Shown one piece after another: positions 34,226-45,829 of a stretch of DNA of 64,000 bases (positions are counted from its first letter, which is position 1; each line of letters starts with the position of its first letter). The translations under genes were made by a program, and so were the position numbers. Source of the stretch: G963666895 sp963666895. GTDB taxonomy: Bacteria > Desulfobacterota > Desulfovibrionia > Desulfovibrionales > Desulfovibrionaceae. The notes below the pieces were generated by a model. The model made no database searches, was not told the DNA's origin, and was given only the letters and a program-made list of their open reading frames with translations. Where the stretch lies: contig CAXXNS010000001.1 of the NCBI GenBank assembly GCA_963666895.2, positions 248,001 through 312,000 on the forward strand, written 5' to 3'.

Positions 34226-36064
34226 ATGCGCGTCGCCACCCGTCTGGCCATTGCAAGCGCCTTCCTGGTGCTCCTGCTCGTCGCGTGCGCCCTTACCGCC
34301 ATCTGGCTCTACTCCAACGCCTACAAGGATCGAGTGGCCCAGGACTCGGTGCTTCTCGCCGAGCAGATCGTGGGCAAGATACAATCCAATATCCAATGGT
34401 TCCGGGAAGACATGGAATTGTTCCTGGCCGCCGTGGACCTTGGAGACCGCATTCCTGATGATCTTGATGAGAAAGGACTCAGCGCTCTCCTGACCAGGCG
34501 TTTTCGGGAGTACTTTGAAAATCGCTACGGATATCGGCTCTATGAAGAAGCAATGGTGACGGACAGCGAGGGGAACCAGATCGCATCAACCTCGGGCAAG
34601 GAGCACCCCGGGGTTAGCGAGCAGGCCTGGTGGCAGGAGGCCATGCGGACCGGGAGCGCCTTCAGCCCGGTGGCCTTCAGGGAGCACGTGGGCAAGTACG
34701 GTGCGGTGCAGGCCGTGGTGATCAGAAACTCCGACGGAGAAAGGGTCGGCGTGCTCTGGGCGGTGGTCGCGGTTCCGGCACTGGTGCGCGACAAGGGCTT
34801 CCTTTCCAAACAATACCCATCGACCGCCATCGACCTGGTGGACCGGGAGGGCAGGCTTCTCTATTCTTCCAGGCTTTTCAGATATCTTGAAGATGTTTCC
34901 GGCGAGCCGTACTACCAGCAGCTCACAAAAGGGCCGGGGGTACTCCAGGCGGTGGTGCGAGGGGAAGAGCAGTTGCTGGTCAGCTACCCGTTCGCCGGGA
35001 CAGGCCCGGCGGCGCGCATGGGATGGCGTTTGATCATCCACCAGAACAGGAATGAGGTCATGGGTACCGGCATCCGGCTGCGCAATGGTCTGCTGGCAGC
35101 CACCCTTGTCACCCTGTTTCTCGCCGGGCTGCTGTCCTATCTTCTGGCCAGGAGCATCACCAGCAGGCTGGGTCGATTGGCCGCCGCGGCAACCGCCCTC
35201 GGGAGCGGAGAATTATTTCGGCGTGCCGAGGTCGCAGGCAGGGATGAGATCGCCCAACTCGGCGGCGTGTTCAACCGCATGGCTGAAAACCTGGAACGGA
35301 GCACCGAGGAGCTCAACCAGGAGATCGAGGAGAGGCAACGGGCGGAAGAATCCCTGGCCGCGCAGGCGGAACTGCTCAAACGCTCCAACGAGGAACTGGA
35401 GCAGTTCGCCTACGTGGCCTCCCACGATCTGCAGGAACCGCTGCGGATCATCGTCAGTTATCTGCAACTCATAGAACGGCGCTACAAGAACAGCCTGGAT
35501 CAGGACGGGGAAAAATTCATTCAGGCCACCATCAGCGGCGCGGAGCGTATGCGGGCCCTGATACGCGGGCTGCTCCAATACTCCCGGGTGAGCACCAAGG
35601 GCCGCCCCTTCGAAGCGGTGGACATGAACTCCGTGCTCGACGAGGCGCTTGAGAACCTCGGGGAGGCGGTCAAGGAATCCGGGGCGCGCGTGGAGAAGTG
35701 GGATTTGCCCACCGTCCACGGGGATCGGATTCAACTGGTTCAGCTTCTGCAGAATCTCATAGGCAACGGCATCAAGTTCCAAGCGGAGGGCAACAGCCCT
35801 GAAATCCGTATCGAAGCGACCCGGAAAGAGGGCCACTGGTGGGAGTTCACTGTCAGCGACAACGGCATCGGCATTGAATCACAATACGCCGAGCGCATCT
35901 TCGGGCTCTTCCAGCGTCTGCACTCCAGGGGCAGCTATGAGGGAACCGGAATCGGACTGTCGGTATGCAAGCGAATCATCGAGCGCCACCACGGGCGCAT
36001 CTGGCTTGAAAGCGAGCCCGGCAAGGGGACGACCTTTCATTTCACCCTGAGAAGCGGAGGATAG
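34226..36064 (+). CDS. Membrane sensor histidine kinase
   Basis: 612 aa. TM1 about 8-28, periplasmic Cache-like domain about 30-280, TM2 about 287-308, HAMP 309-362, short coiled coil, HisKA with phospho-acceptor H400 (FAYVASHDLQEPLR, the phytochrome-like variant), and an HATPase with NLIGNGIKFQ, DNGIGIE and GTGIGLSVCKRI. It would autophosphorylate in response to a periplasmic cue, probably via the preceding binding lipoprotein, and pass phosphate to the receiver encoded 4 bp downstream. Confidence 0.93.
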   Translation: MRVATRLAIASAFLVLLLVACALTAIWLYSNAYKDRVAQDSVLLAEQIVGKIQSNIQWFREDMELFLAAVDLGDRIPDDLDEKGLSALLTRRFREYFENRYGYRLYEEAMVTDSEGNQIASTSGKEHPGVSEQAWWQEAMRTGSAFSPVAFREHVGKYGAVQAVVIRNSDGERVGVLWAVVAVPALVRDKGFLSKQYPSTAIDLVDREGRLLYSSRLFRYLEDVSGEPYYQQLTKGPGVLQAVVRGEEQLLVSYPFAGTGPAARMGWRLIIHQNRNEVMGTGIRLRNGLLAATLVTLFLAGLLSYLLARSITSRLGRLAAAATALGSGELFRRAEVAGRDEIAQLGGVFNRMAENLERSTEELNQEIEERQRAEESLAAQAELLKRSNEELEQFAYVASHDLQEPLRIIVSYLQLIERRYKNSLDQDGEKFIQATISGAERMRALIRGLLQYSRVSTKGRPFEAVDMNSVLDEALENLGEAVKESGARVEKWDLPTVHGDRIQLVQLLQNLIGNGIKFQAEGNSPEIRIEATRKEGHWWEFTVSDNGIGIESQYAERIFGLFQRLHSRGSYEGTGIGLSVCKRIIERHHGRIWLESEPGKGTTFHFTLRSGG

Positions 36065-36068
36065 GAAC

Positions 36069-36509
36069 ATGGCCAGCGCGGTAAAACCAATACAAATACT
36101 GATGGTCGAGGACAATCCCGACGATGTTCTCCTGGCCAAGGAAGCCCTGAAGGACGCCAAGGTCCATTGCAATCTGTCCATTGCCGAGGACGGCGTCCAG
36201 GCCATGGCCATGCTCAAGAAAGGCGGAGATCAGGGCGGGCCCCCCAGGCCGGACATAATTCTTCTGGACCTCAACCTGCCGCGCAAGGACGGTCGGGAAG
36301 TCCTGGCGGAAATCAAGGCCGACGAGAGCCTGCGCAGCATTCCCGTGGTGGTGCTGACCACGTCGGACGCCCAGGAAGACATCGAACGGGCATACAACAG
36401 CCATGTGAACTGCTACATCACCAAGCCTGTTGATTTCGACCAGTTCATCAAGGTGGTAAAGTCGATTGAGGATTTCTGGTTTACCGTGGTCAAGTTGCCC
36501 CACGCGTGA
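36069..36509 (+). CDS. Single-domain response regulator (Rcp1-like)
   Basis: 146 aa, only a receiver: ILMVEDNPDDVLLAKEAL, acceptor D67 in IILLDLNLPRKDG, LTTSD and Y-I-T-K-P-V. The Pro/Gly-rich insert before the acceptor and the long C-terminal helix are typical of Rcp1-type partners of phytochrome-like kinases, matching the kinase type upstream. No output domain, so it acts as a phosphate shuttle to the downstream hybrids. Confidence 0.92.
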   Translation: MASAVKPIQILMVEDNPDDVLLAKEALKDAKVHCNLSIAEDGVQAMAMLKKGGDQGGPPRPDIILLDLNLPRKDGREVLAEIKADESLRSIPVVVLTTSDAQEDIERAYNSHVNCYITKPVDFDQFIKVVKSIEDFWFTVVKLPHA

Positions 36510-36516
36510 GGAAGTC

Positions 36517-38598
<2,082 letters not shown>

Positions 38599-38608
38599 GG
38601 AGAAATCA

Positions 38609-40732
38609 ATGAGCAACGATTCGGTTGTCATGTCCGAACCCGCCAAGATTCTGGTGGTTGATGACGATGAAGCCAACCTGATCGCCCTGGCGAAGTTGCT
38701 CGAGCAGATTCCGCAGGTGTCGTGTCACAGGGCCTCGAGCGGCCCGGAAGCGCTGAAACTCTGCGCCCTGCACCGCTACGCCGTCGTCCTGTTGGACGTA
38801 TGCATGCCTGGGATGAGCGGGTTTGAAACGGCCGTGGAATTGCGGCGATCGGAGAATAATTCCTCGACGCCGATCATTTTTGTGACCGCGATCTACACGA
38901 ACGAAAAAAACGTATTCGAGGGATATGGCCAAGGAGCGGTGGATTACCTCTTCAAGCCGGTCGATCAGCGCATCCTTCTCCCCAAGGTGCAGCAATTCGT
39001 GGCCATGGAGAGTGCAGCACAGTCGGTCCAAATTGAATTGGCGACGGAGCAGGTCCGGTCGAGCGACATTTCCTCCCTGCTGACGGCCGCCAGGGCCGTG
39101 CTTGAATTGGAGGAGTTTCCCAAGAGCGCTCGCAAGGTGTTCGACGCGGCCAAGGAAGCGACCGGGGCGACTGCGGGTTACGTCGCACTGCTTTCACCGG
39201 ATGGCGCTGAGAACGAGGTGTTGTTCCTCGACGCCGGGAGACGGCCCTGCACCGTGGACCCCGAACTTCCCATGCCCATCAGGGGGCTCAGGGCCGAGGC
39301 GTACAAAAGGAAGCGAGCAGTCTATGACAACGATTTCATGCATGGCAAGTGGATGGAGTTCATGCCCAAGGCGCACGTTCCCCTGGAAAACGTTCTCTTC
39401 GCTCCTCTGATTGTCGATGGTTCCGTCAGGGGGGTTATGGGCCTGGCCAACAAACCCGGGGGGTTCACTACGTCAGACGCCGAACAGGCATCTGCCTTCG
39501 GCGATTTCGCGGCCATCGCCCTGCGCAATGCCCACAACATGGACCGGCTCAACGACAGCCTGGGGAGTCTGTTGCGCGCCCAGACACAGGCGGGCATGGG
39601 CAGCTTCATCAAGGACATGGACAGCGGCGAGGTGGTGTGGTCTGCTGGCATGTACGTCCTCTTCGGCATTGATCCGGCACAACCGAACGAAGGGGATCCT
39701 TTCCTCATGGCTCCCGAAGCCGTGCGCAAGGCGGTCGCGTCGTTGTTCAACAAGGTCGTGCAGGAAAAGAAAAGCGCAGAGGACCGCCTGGTCCTGACAA
39801 GTCCCGGCGCGTTGGAGGGTCACTTCCATTTCCATGCCGAAGCGGAGCTGGACGTCAAGGGCCGTGTTCGTCGGCTGCTCGGCACCTGTCTGGATTATTC
39901 CGAGCAGCACCGGATGGCCAGGAAGCTCTTGGCCACGCAGCGGTTGGAAGCCGTGGGGCAGCTGGCCGGCGGCGTTGCCCACGAGATAAACACGCCCATT
40001 CAATACGTCATGACCAACATCGAATACGTGGAGCAGACCCTGCATGCCTTCCGGGACCTATGCTCCGAGATGGACCACCTTGCTTCCGGCAATGAGCCCT
40101 TGGCAAGGGAGCTTCGGGAGACGATTGATCGATCCGGTGTGAAAAAGCAGCTCGGAGAGACCATGACCGCCCTGGCCGATTCCAGGGAAGGACTGGACCG
40201 GGTGGCCGCCATCGTAACCGCCATGAGGCAGCTTGCTCCGGCTGCGGCGGAAGGCCGGGAGCCCCTGGACATCAATCACATGGTTCAGGACCTGGTTACG
40301 GTCACCCGCCGGGAGTGGGAGGACGCGGCGCTGGTTTCAGTGGATTTGGCGACCGACTTGCCACGTGTCGCTGTTTCCCGGGGGGAAATGAGCCAGGCCA
40401 TTCTCAACGTTCTGATGAACGCTTTCCAGGCCGTTGCAGGGAATGGAGCGAGTGGATCGACCAGCAAGGGCCGCATCGGCATTCGTACCGGACTTGATGC
40501 CGGACAGGTGGTCGTCACCATCGAAGATGATGGACCAGGAATCGCCGAGGAACATCAGGATCGTATCTTTGATCCCTTCTTCACCACCAAGGAGGTGGGA
40601 GCGGCCACCGGCCAGGGACTTGCCTTGAGCCACTTCATCGTGCAGGGGCACGGCGGCTCCATCGACTTCACCAGTGGGCCGGGCGAGGGGACCACCTTCT
40701 TCATTCGGCTTCCGATCCATGAGGATACGTGA
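38609..40732 (+). CDS. Receiver-GAF histidine kinase
   Basis: 707 aa. Receiver (D63 in VVLLDVCMPGMSG), GAF domain about 150-310, a PAS-like segment, then a kinase core of the same subfamily as the previous gene: H near 458 in GGVAHEINTPIQYVM, DDGPGIAEEHQDRIFDPFFT, GAATGQGLALS. The GAF domain would bind a small cytosolic ligand. No membrane segment. 10 bp separate it from each neighbour. Confidence 0.92.
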   Translation: MSNDSVVMSEPAKILVVDDDEANLIALAKLLEQIPQVSCHRASSGPEALKLCALHRYAVVLLDVCMPGMSGFETAVELRRSENNSSTPIIFVTAIYTNEKNVFEGYGQGAVDYLFKPVDQRILLPKVQQFVAMESAAQSVQIELATEQVRSSDISSLLTAARAVLELEEFPKSARKVFDAAKEATGATAGYVALLSPDGAENEVLFLDAGRRPCTVDPELPMPIRGLRAEAYKRKRAVYDNDFMHGKWMEFMPKAHVPLENVLFAPLIVDGSVRGVMGLANKPGGFTTSDAEQASAFGDFAAIALRNAHNMDRLNDSLGSLLRAQTQAGMGSFIKDMDSGEVVWSAGMYVLFGIDPAQPNEGDPFLMAPEAVRKAVASLFNKVVQEKKSAEDRLVLTSPGALEGHFHFHAEAELDVKGRVRRLLGTCLDYSEQHRMARKLLATQRLEAVGQLAGGVAHEINTPIQYVMTNIEYVEQTLHAFRDLCSEMDHLASGNEPLARELRETIDRSGVKKQLGETMTALADSREGLDRVAAIVTAMRQLAPAAAEGREPLDINHMVQDLVTVTRREWEDAALVSVDLATDLPRVAVSRGEMSQAILNVLMNAFQAVAGNGASGSTSKGRIGIRTGLDAGQVVVTIEDDGPGIAEEHQDRIFDPFFTTKEVGAATGQGLALSHFIVQGHGGSIDFTSGPGEGTTFFIRLPIHEDT

Positions 40733-40741
40733 GGATCTGCC

Positions 40742-41965
40742 ATGCGAGTTCTCTTTGTCGATGATGACGCCAAGCTGCTGGGAAGCCTGCGGCGCATGGC
40801 CATGTCCCGAAAAGGGCTGGATGCGCAATTCGCGTCAGGAGGCGAGAAAGCCCTGGACATCCTGGAAACCGTTGACATCGACATCGTTGTCGCGGATATG
40901 CGCATGCCGGGCATGGACGGGGCCACGCTGCTGAAGCATGTCCAGGAAAGGCATCCTGATGTCGTTCGCATTGTCCTTTCGGGTCATTCCGACAAGGACT
41001 TGGTGCGACGGTCCGTTTCCTATGCGCATCAGTTCCTGAGCAAGCCCTTTCCTTTTGACAATATTATGACCGTCCTCGACCGGGTGCACTCCTTGAGGGA
41101 GGTCTTCCTTAACGTGCACATGCGGTCGGTGGTCGGTCGGATCGACATGCTTCCCGTGCTACCCGACAGCTACCAGAAAATCATACGGGAGTTAGAAAGC
41201 AAGGATTGCTCCCTGGCCAGGATCGGTCGCATCATCTCAAGCGATGTCGGGCTCACGGCCGGAATTCTCAAAGTGGTCAACTCGTCCTTCTTCGGGCTGT
41301 CCAGGCCAATCAGCACACCCGAGCAGGCCGTCACCTACCTCGGCACGGACATCCTCCGCGGATTGATCATCGGCGACAAGCTGTTCACAACATTCGACGC
41401 CAGCAAGCAACCCGACATGTCGATCAATCTGCTTTGGACGCACAGCCTCAACACGGCGCTCTTCTGTCGGGCCATTTGTTCGGCGCATCCCCTGGGCCTG
41501 TCTCCGGATGAAGCCTTCAACGCCGGGCTTCTGCATGACGTGGGGAAACTGATCCTCGCGGACAAGCTTTCCAAGGAATATTCAGAAATCATCAGCCTCA
41601 TGGGAGAAACGGAGAACCGTATCGATGAGGTCGAAAGAGCCGTACTGGGAGTGACGCACGCGGAAATGGGCGCGTATCTGCTTGGCCTGTGGGGGCTCCC
41701 GGAACCCATAGTATGGGCCGTGGCGGAACACCACCGTCTCGGACTTTATCCAGAATCCATGCAGATGCTTTCCGCTGTGGTGCATGCGGCCAATGTTTTT
41801 GAGCACGAATTGGTGGTCTTTCACGATAAGTACAAACGACCCGACCTTGATCTTGTAGAATTGAGGGAACATGGAATCACGCCCGACGACCTGGAACGCT
41901 GGAGGGCGAGTTGCGCGGGATTTCTAGTGCAACGGGAATCCCTGAAAGAGGAACAACATGAATAA
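40742..41965 (+). CDS. Receiver-HDOD response regulator
   Basis: 407 aa. Receiver with D52 (IVVADMRMPGMDG), then an HDOD domain (about 130-330: PVLPDSYQKIIRELESKDCS, GLTAGILKVVNSSFFGLSRP) that retains LLHDVGKLILAD. HDOD proteins are usually non-catalytic scaffolds in signalling, sometimes linked to c-di-GMP. Overlaps the next gene by 8 bp. Confidence 0.92.
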   Translation: MRVLFVDDDAKLLGSLRRMAMSRKGLDAQFASGGEKALDILETVDIDIVVADMRMPGMDGATLLKHVQERHPDVVRIVLSGHSDKDLVRRSVSYAHQFLSKPFPFDNIMTVLDRVHSLREVFLNVHMRSVVGRIDMLPVLPDSYQKIIRELESKDCSLARIGRIISSDVGLTAGILKVVNSSFFGLSRPISTPEQAVTYLGTDILRGLIIGDKLFTTFDASKQPDMSINLLWTHSLNTALFCRAICSAHPLGLSPDEAFNAGLLHDVGKLILADKLSKEYSEIISLMGETENRIDEVERAVLGVTHAEMGAYLLGLWGLPEPIVWAVAEHHRLGLYPESMQMLSAVVHAANVFEHELVVFHDKYKRPDLDLVELREHGITPDDLERWRASCAGFLVQRESLKEEQHE

Positions 41966-43148
41966 CCAGGTTTTGTTTGTCGATGATGACGAGAAGATAC
42001 TGCGGTCCTTCTCCCGGAACCTTTCCGGCGAGTATGAGGTGACCACGGCACAGGGCCCGGAAAAGGCTCTGGAATTGTTGGCCGGGAAGCAACGCTTCTC
42101 GGCCGTGGTGTCGGACCTCAAGATGCCGGGCATGAATGGGGTGGAGTTTCTGGAACGCGTGGCGGAACTGTATCCGGATTCGGTTCGGGTCATGCTCACC
42201 GGGTATGCCGACCTCGACGCAGCCATTCGCGCGGTCAACAAGGGCAAAATTTTTCGCTTCCTGACAAAACCCTGTGACGACGAGACGCTTCGCGACACCC
42301 TGAAAGCTGCCATGGAGCAGTATCGGCTCGTGACTTCGGAACGGGTTCTTCTCGAACGAACGCTGAAGGGCTGCATCGAAGTGCTTACCGAAACCATGTC
42401 CCTGGTCAACCCGGAAGCGCATGGGAAAGCCTCTCGGTTGCGCCGTTATGTACGTGTCGTGGCCGGGCAGTGCGGGCAAAAAGGCCTCTGGAAGTTCGAG
42501 GTCGCCGCGATGCTGTCCCAACTGGGCTGCATCGTTCTTTCCGAAGAGGCCGTGCGGAAGATATCCAAGGGCCGGGAACTGCAGGGGGAGGATCTGCAGC
42601 TTTTCGAAATGGCTCCTGAGATCGGGCGCAATCTTCTGTTGAAGATTCCGCGCATGGGGGAGGTCGCCAAGATGATCGCCTACCAGCGCAAGAACTTCGA
42701 CGGTTCCGGAATCCCCAGGGACGCCGTGTCCGGGGAGGATATTCCGTTCGGAGCGCGATTGCTGAAGATCGTGACCGACTTCGATACCGAGGTGACTGCG
42801 GGGAAGAGTTGGGGCGAGGCTTTCCTGGCGCTTGAAAAGCATTCGGATTGGTACGACCCGGCCCTTATGTACTATCTTGAGGGGGCCTTGGGGGTCGAGG
42901 CCCGATACAAGAAGGCCGCGTTGTCGGTAAAGGCCTTGCGGCCGGGCATGATCTTCAACCAGGAGGTCCGCGCCCGGAACGGGGTGATCCTGGCCCGGAA
43001 GTCTCTCGAATTGAACCGGGTCATGCTGGAGCGGCTCAAAGGCTTCGCGGAGGCCGTGGGTGTCGAACAGCCGATCGAGGTGCTGATGCCCCTGGAGCAC
43101 AAGCCCGGTGCCTGCGGTCTGGAGTTGGCCGAGGAGGACAACGCATGA
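41958..43148 (+). CDS. Receiver fused to a degenerate HD-GYP domain
   Basis: 396 aa. Receiver with D53 (AVVSDLKMPGMNG). The second domain aligns with the HD-GYP domain of the next gene (FDGSGIPRDAVSGEDIPFGA against LDGSGYPDGLKGEAIHLEAR) but the metal-binding His-Asp is replaced by Ser-Gln (MLSQLGC where the paralogue has MLHDIGK) and GYP by GIP. It should therefore not hydrolyse c-di-GMP and may bind it or a partner. Overlaps its neighbours by 8 and 4 bp, so it is made in step with them. Confidence 0.88.
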   Translation: MNNQVLFVDDDEKILRSFSRNLSGEYEVTTAQGPEKALELLAGKQRFSAVVSDLKMPGMNGVEFLERVAELYPDSVRVMLTGYADLDAAIRAVNKGKIFRFLTKPCDDETLRDTLKAAMEQYRLVTSERVLLERTLKGCIEVLTETMSLVNPEAHGKASRLRRYVRVVAGQCGQKGLWKFEVAAMLSQLGCIVLSEEAVRKISKGRELQGEDLQLFEMAPEIGRNLLLKIPRMGEVAKMIAYQRKNFDGSGIPRDAVSGEDIPFGARLLKIVTDFDTEVTAGKSWGEAFLALEKHSDWYDPALMYYLEGALGVEARYKKAALSVKALRPGMIFNQEVRARNGVILARKSLELNRVMLERLKGFAEAVGVEQPIEVLMPLEHKPGACGLELAEEDNA

Positions 43149-44167
43149 CCACCCGCGTACTCTTCGTTGATGACGATTCTCGTGCCTTGGACGCCTATCG
43201 CAGAACACTGCAATCCGAGTTTGAAGTCGTCACGGAGACGCACCCGGACAAGGCCTTGGAGGTCGTCAAGAACGACGGCCCGTTTTCTGTGGTGGTTTCG
43301 GACCTCAAGATGCCGGTCATGGACGGCATCGCGTTTCTCTCGAAGGTGAAGGACATCGCCCCGGATTCCGTGCGGATATTGCTCACGGGGTACGCGGATT
43401 TCGACAACGCCGTGGATGCAGTGAACCGCGGATATATTTTTCGTTTTCTTTCCAAGCCCTGTCCACCGGACCTGCTGCAAAAAACCCTCTGGGACGCTTC
43501 CATGCAGCACGAACTGATACTGGCCGGGCATGAACGGCACAGCCTGAAGCGCCTCAAAAAGTTGATGAACGGCATCGTGGAAGGCTTGTCCACCCTGGTT
43601 GAGTCGCGCGACCCCTATACCGGAGGCCACCAAAGGAGAGTGGCCAAACTGGCCGTTGATATAGCCGAACACCTAGGATTCGACTCCGAACGCATGGAAG
43701 CCCTGCATATCGCGGGCATGCTCCACGACATAGGCAAAGTCTATGTCCCGTCTGATTTCCTGAACAAACCCGGTCGGCTCAACGACCAGGAATTTTCCGT
43801 CATCCGTCTCCACCCCGAGGTGGGCGCGGACATACTCAAGTCCGTGGAATACGACTGGCCCATCAGCGAGTTCATTCGCCAGCACCACGAACGCCTGGAT
43901 GGCAGCGGCTATCCGGATGGTCTCAAGGGAGAGGCCATTCACCTTGAGGCGCGCATCCTGGCCGTCGCGGATGTGGTGGATGCCATGAGTTCGCGCAGGC
44001 CATATCGGGACAGCCTGGGAATGGAGGCGGCTGTCACTGAATTAAAGAACAATTCAGGGATATTATATGACAAGGCTGTTGTAGGTCATTGTTTATCTTT
44101 GATTGAACAGAACAAATACAACTTCGAGGATAATCACGCAGGGAGGGTGACAACAAGCCCCGACTAA
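43145..44167 (+). CDS. Receiver-HD-GYP c-di-GMP phosphodiesterase (RpfG-like)
   Basis: 340 aa. Receiver with D53 (VVVSDLKMPVMDG), linker helix, HD-GYP domain about 145-325 with HDIGK at 194-198, HHERLDGSGYP ending at 257 and the trailing metal ligands (VADVVDAMSSRRPYR). It should hydrolyse c-di-GMP when phosphorylated. Last gene of the operon, and opposed in function to the GGDEF protein encoded divergently at 30791-32851. The last 25 residues run through AT-richer DNA and end just before a terminator. Confidence 0.93.
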   Translation: MTTRVLFVDDDSRALDAYRRTLQSEFEVVTETHPDKALEVVKNDGPFSVVVSDLKMPVMDGIAFLSKVKDIAPDSVRILLTGYADFDNAVDAVNRGYIFRFLSKPCPPDLLQKTLWDASMQHELILAGHERHSLKRLKKLMNGIVEGLSTLVESRDPYTGGHQRRVAKLAVDIAEHLGFDSERMEALHIAGMLHDIGKVYVPSDFLNKPGRLNDQEFSVIRLHPEVGADILKSVEYDWPISEFIRQHHERLDGSGYPDGLKGEAIHLEARILAVADVVDAMSSRRPYRDSLGMEAAVTELKNNSGILYDKAVVGHCLSLIEQNKYNFEDNHAGRVTTSPD

Positions 44168-44184
44168 CTCGGGGTTCATTTCTT
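44158..44184 (+). terminator. Terminator of the signalling operon
   Basis: CCCCGA/TCGGGG hairpin (44158-44174) with a 5-nt loop followed by TTCATTTCTTC. It overlaps the last codons of the HD-GYP gene. Confidence 0.65.
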
Positions 44185-44245
44185 CGGACCACTGAGCGAC
44201 GGTTTTAAGATGGACAGATTCACGAGTTATGCCGCCTTACCGGTG
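44171..44245 (+). pseudogene. Fragment of a decayed coding sequence, probably a transposase
   Basis: Plus-strand reading VHFFGPLSDGFKMDRFTSYA is the counterpart, in inverted orientation, of the piece at 4026-4100. No start, stop or further conserved sequence. Family not identifiable; see the left copy. Confidence 0.4.
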
Positions 44246-44354
44246 AACAGAGGGATAACCCCACAGGGTTGAGTTGCTAGCATATCTTCATCGGCTTTCT
44301 GCCGCCAAAGGCCCTATGCAGGCGGTTGGCACGAACTACGCTTTTTTGGTATAA

Positions 44355-44390
44355 ATAAGGCGGCCATCCTACACAGAATGGCCGCCTTAT
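44355..44390. terminator. Strong bidirectional hairpin
   Basis: Perfect 13-bp arms ATAAGGCGGCCAT and ATGGCCGCCTTAT with a 10-nt loop, T-rich on the minus-strand exit (TTATTTATACC). It lies about 120 bp past the stop of the minus-strand gene 44510-45598 and probably ends its transcript. Confidence 0.75.
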
Positions 44391-44509
44391 GTTGTTCCAG
44401 AATCAGGGAGGTTCGTTATCGCAACCCTGAGGGCACGGGGCCCTTCGGACTAGACGTTGGCCATGTTGGAATTTCTCTCCAGGACTTGGATCATCTTGTC
44501 TGCGTTGCC

Positions 44510-45598
44510 TTAGACCTTCTCATGCCGAGCAGCCGCGAATTTCGTCGCTTCAGCCAACCTCGAATCCGACCGTAACTCGACAAGGTCCTTCCGCAAAAGC
44601 CCGTAGTGAGCGGCCCACAAGATAGAACCAAGAATTTTGGGCGCTACCTGCCTCAACATTTTCATCTTCATTTCCCAAGCATCAGGATCAATGTCCTCAT
44701 CAGAATTGCAACTGACACTAACAGTCTGCTTTAAAAGATCCCCAGCATAGGATTCGTCAAACCCTCCTTCAAGAGCTACCAACCCCTTTGCTGTAACCGT
44801 TACAGCATCTCTATTATCCCACGGCTTGTGCGTGACGTGAGTCCCTTGCCAAGCTATTTTGCATAGTAGGTCCGCAATTTCATGTGAAAAAATGGAATCC
44901 CTTCCAAAAAACAGCATATAGTGTCCACAACTTTTGATGACCGCCTCTAACTCAGAACGTGGCGAACTATAGTGATAGTGCCACATTTCGTGAAAAGGAT
45001 CCATGACGTTCATCAACTCCACTACTAGCAAATCTGCAAGTTTTCCATTAACGACAAGAATCGGACGCCTCTCGCACAGAAGAAAAGCTGAAGTCATCCA
45101 TAGCTCCACCCCTTCAAAGCTTTCTTCCGGGATGTTGAGTAATGCCTTCAGCATACCCCACCCTTCCGTTTCGCTGGAAAAATCAGGTATAGGCTGGTTT
45201 TCAAAACTAGCTTTTCTCGCGAATGGGGCCATCCAGCACGTTACAACTGTTGGCTTGTCATAGCCTTCTCCGAGGGCTACGTAGCGGCCACCTCCCAAGT
45301 CATAAAGAAGCACTCCCTTGTGGTAGCCGATACGATTGAATATCTCGCTCTCGTGAGCGACACCTTTGGCTCTCTCCCGTATGTGCCGAGTGAGGTCTTG
45401 TGCAAACTCTCGACTGGGTTTTTCCCCGGTTGTTTCATGGTAATGAAAATCTATATAGCGCCACCAAGCGGAATCATTTTCAAGTGCTATTACGCCCGAC
45501 CTCGTATATTCCTTGATCGCGAGGTAATAGTGATCATGAGATTCATACACCACGGACTGGTCAAGAATTTCGTTAGCCATCTGTTCGATCGATTGCAT
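44510..45598 (-). CDS. Hypothetical protein, possible degenerate primase-helicase relative
   Basis: 362 aa, ATG at 45598 with GGAG upstream, cytosolic, composition AT-richer than neighbours. The stretch IGYHKGVLLYDLGGGRYVAL, a Trp-Met-Ala-Pro-Phe-Ala-Arg-Lys segment, then a helical region around LKALLNIPEESFEG and hydrophobic ERRPILVVNGKLADLL, follows the order seen just before and at the Walker A site of D5/P4-type primase-helicases. The Walker GxxGxGKS itself is absent (NGKLADLL), so ATP hydrolysis is not expected. The family link is tentative. It sits next to the integrases of a mobile unit. Confidence 0.6.
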   Translation of the reverse strand: MQSIEQMANEILDQSVVYESHDHYYLAIKEYTRSGVIALENDSAWWRYIDFHYHETTGEKPSREFAQDLTRHIRERAKGVAHESEIFNRIGYHKGVLLYDLGGGRYVALGEGYDKPTVVTCWMAPFARKASFENQPIPDFSSETEGWGMLKALLNIPEESFEGVELWMTSAFLLCERRPILVVNGKLADLLVVELMNVMDPFHEMWHYHYSSPRSELEAVIKSCGHYMLFFGRDSIFSHEIADLLCKIAWQGTHVTHKPWDNRDAVTVTAKGLVALEGGFDESYAGDLLKQTVSVSCNSDEDIDPDAWEMKMKMLRQVAPKILGSILWAAHYGLLRKDLVELRSDSRLAEATKFAAARHEKV

Positions 45599-45829
45599 AA
45601 TATCTCCTTTACGTCATGAAACGGGATTATTCCCTGTTCGAATGCCTAGCCAATCAACACCGTGCGTCTGATGCTCCATTTGACCTTTTGCTCGCTCACT
45701 CTCCTTGGGTTGTTGGTTAGCCAGAAAGGTCGGCAGAAGCCCCGCCAGCATCGTCCCCAAGGCATGAGGACGATCTCGCTAGCTATAAACGACTGCTGCA
45801 GACGGAAACGGGAAAATAGTTGCCCTGCC

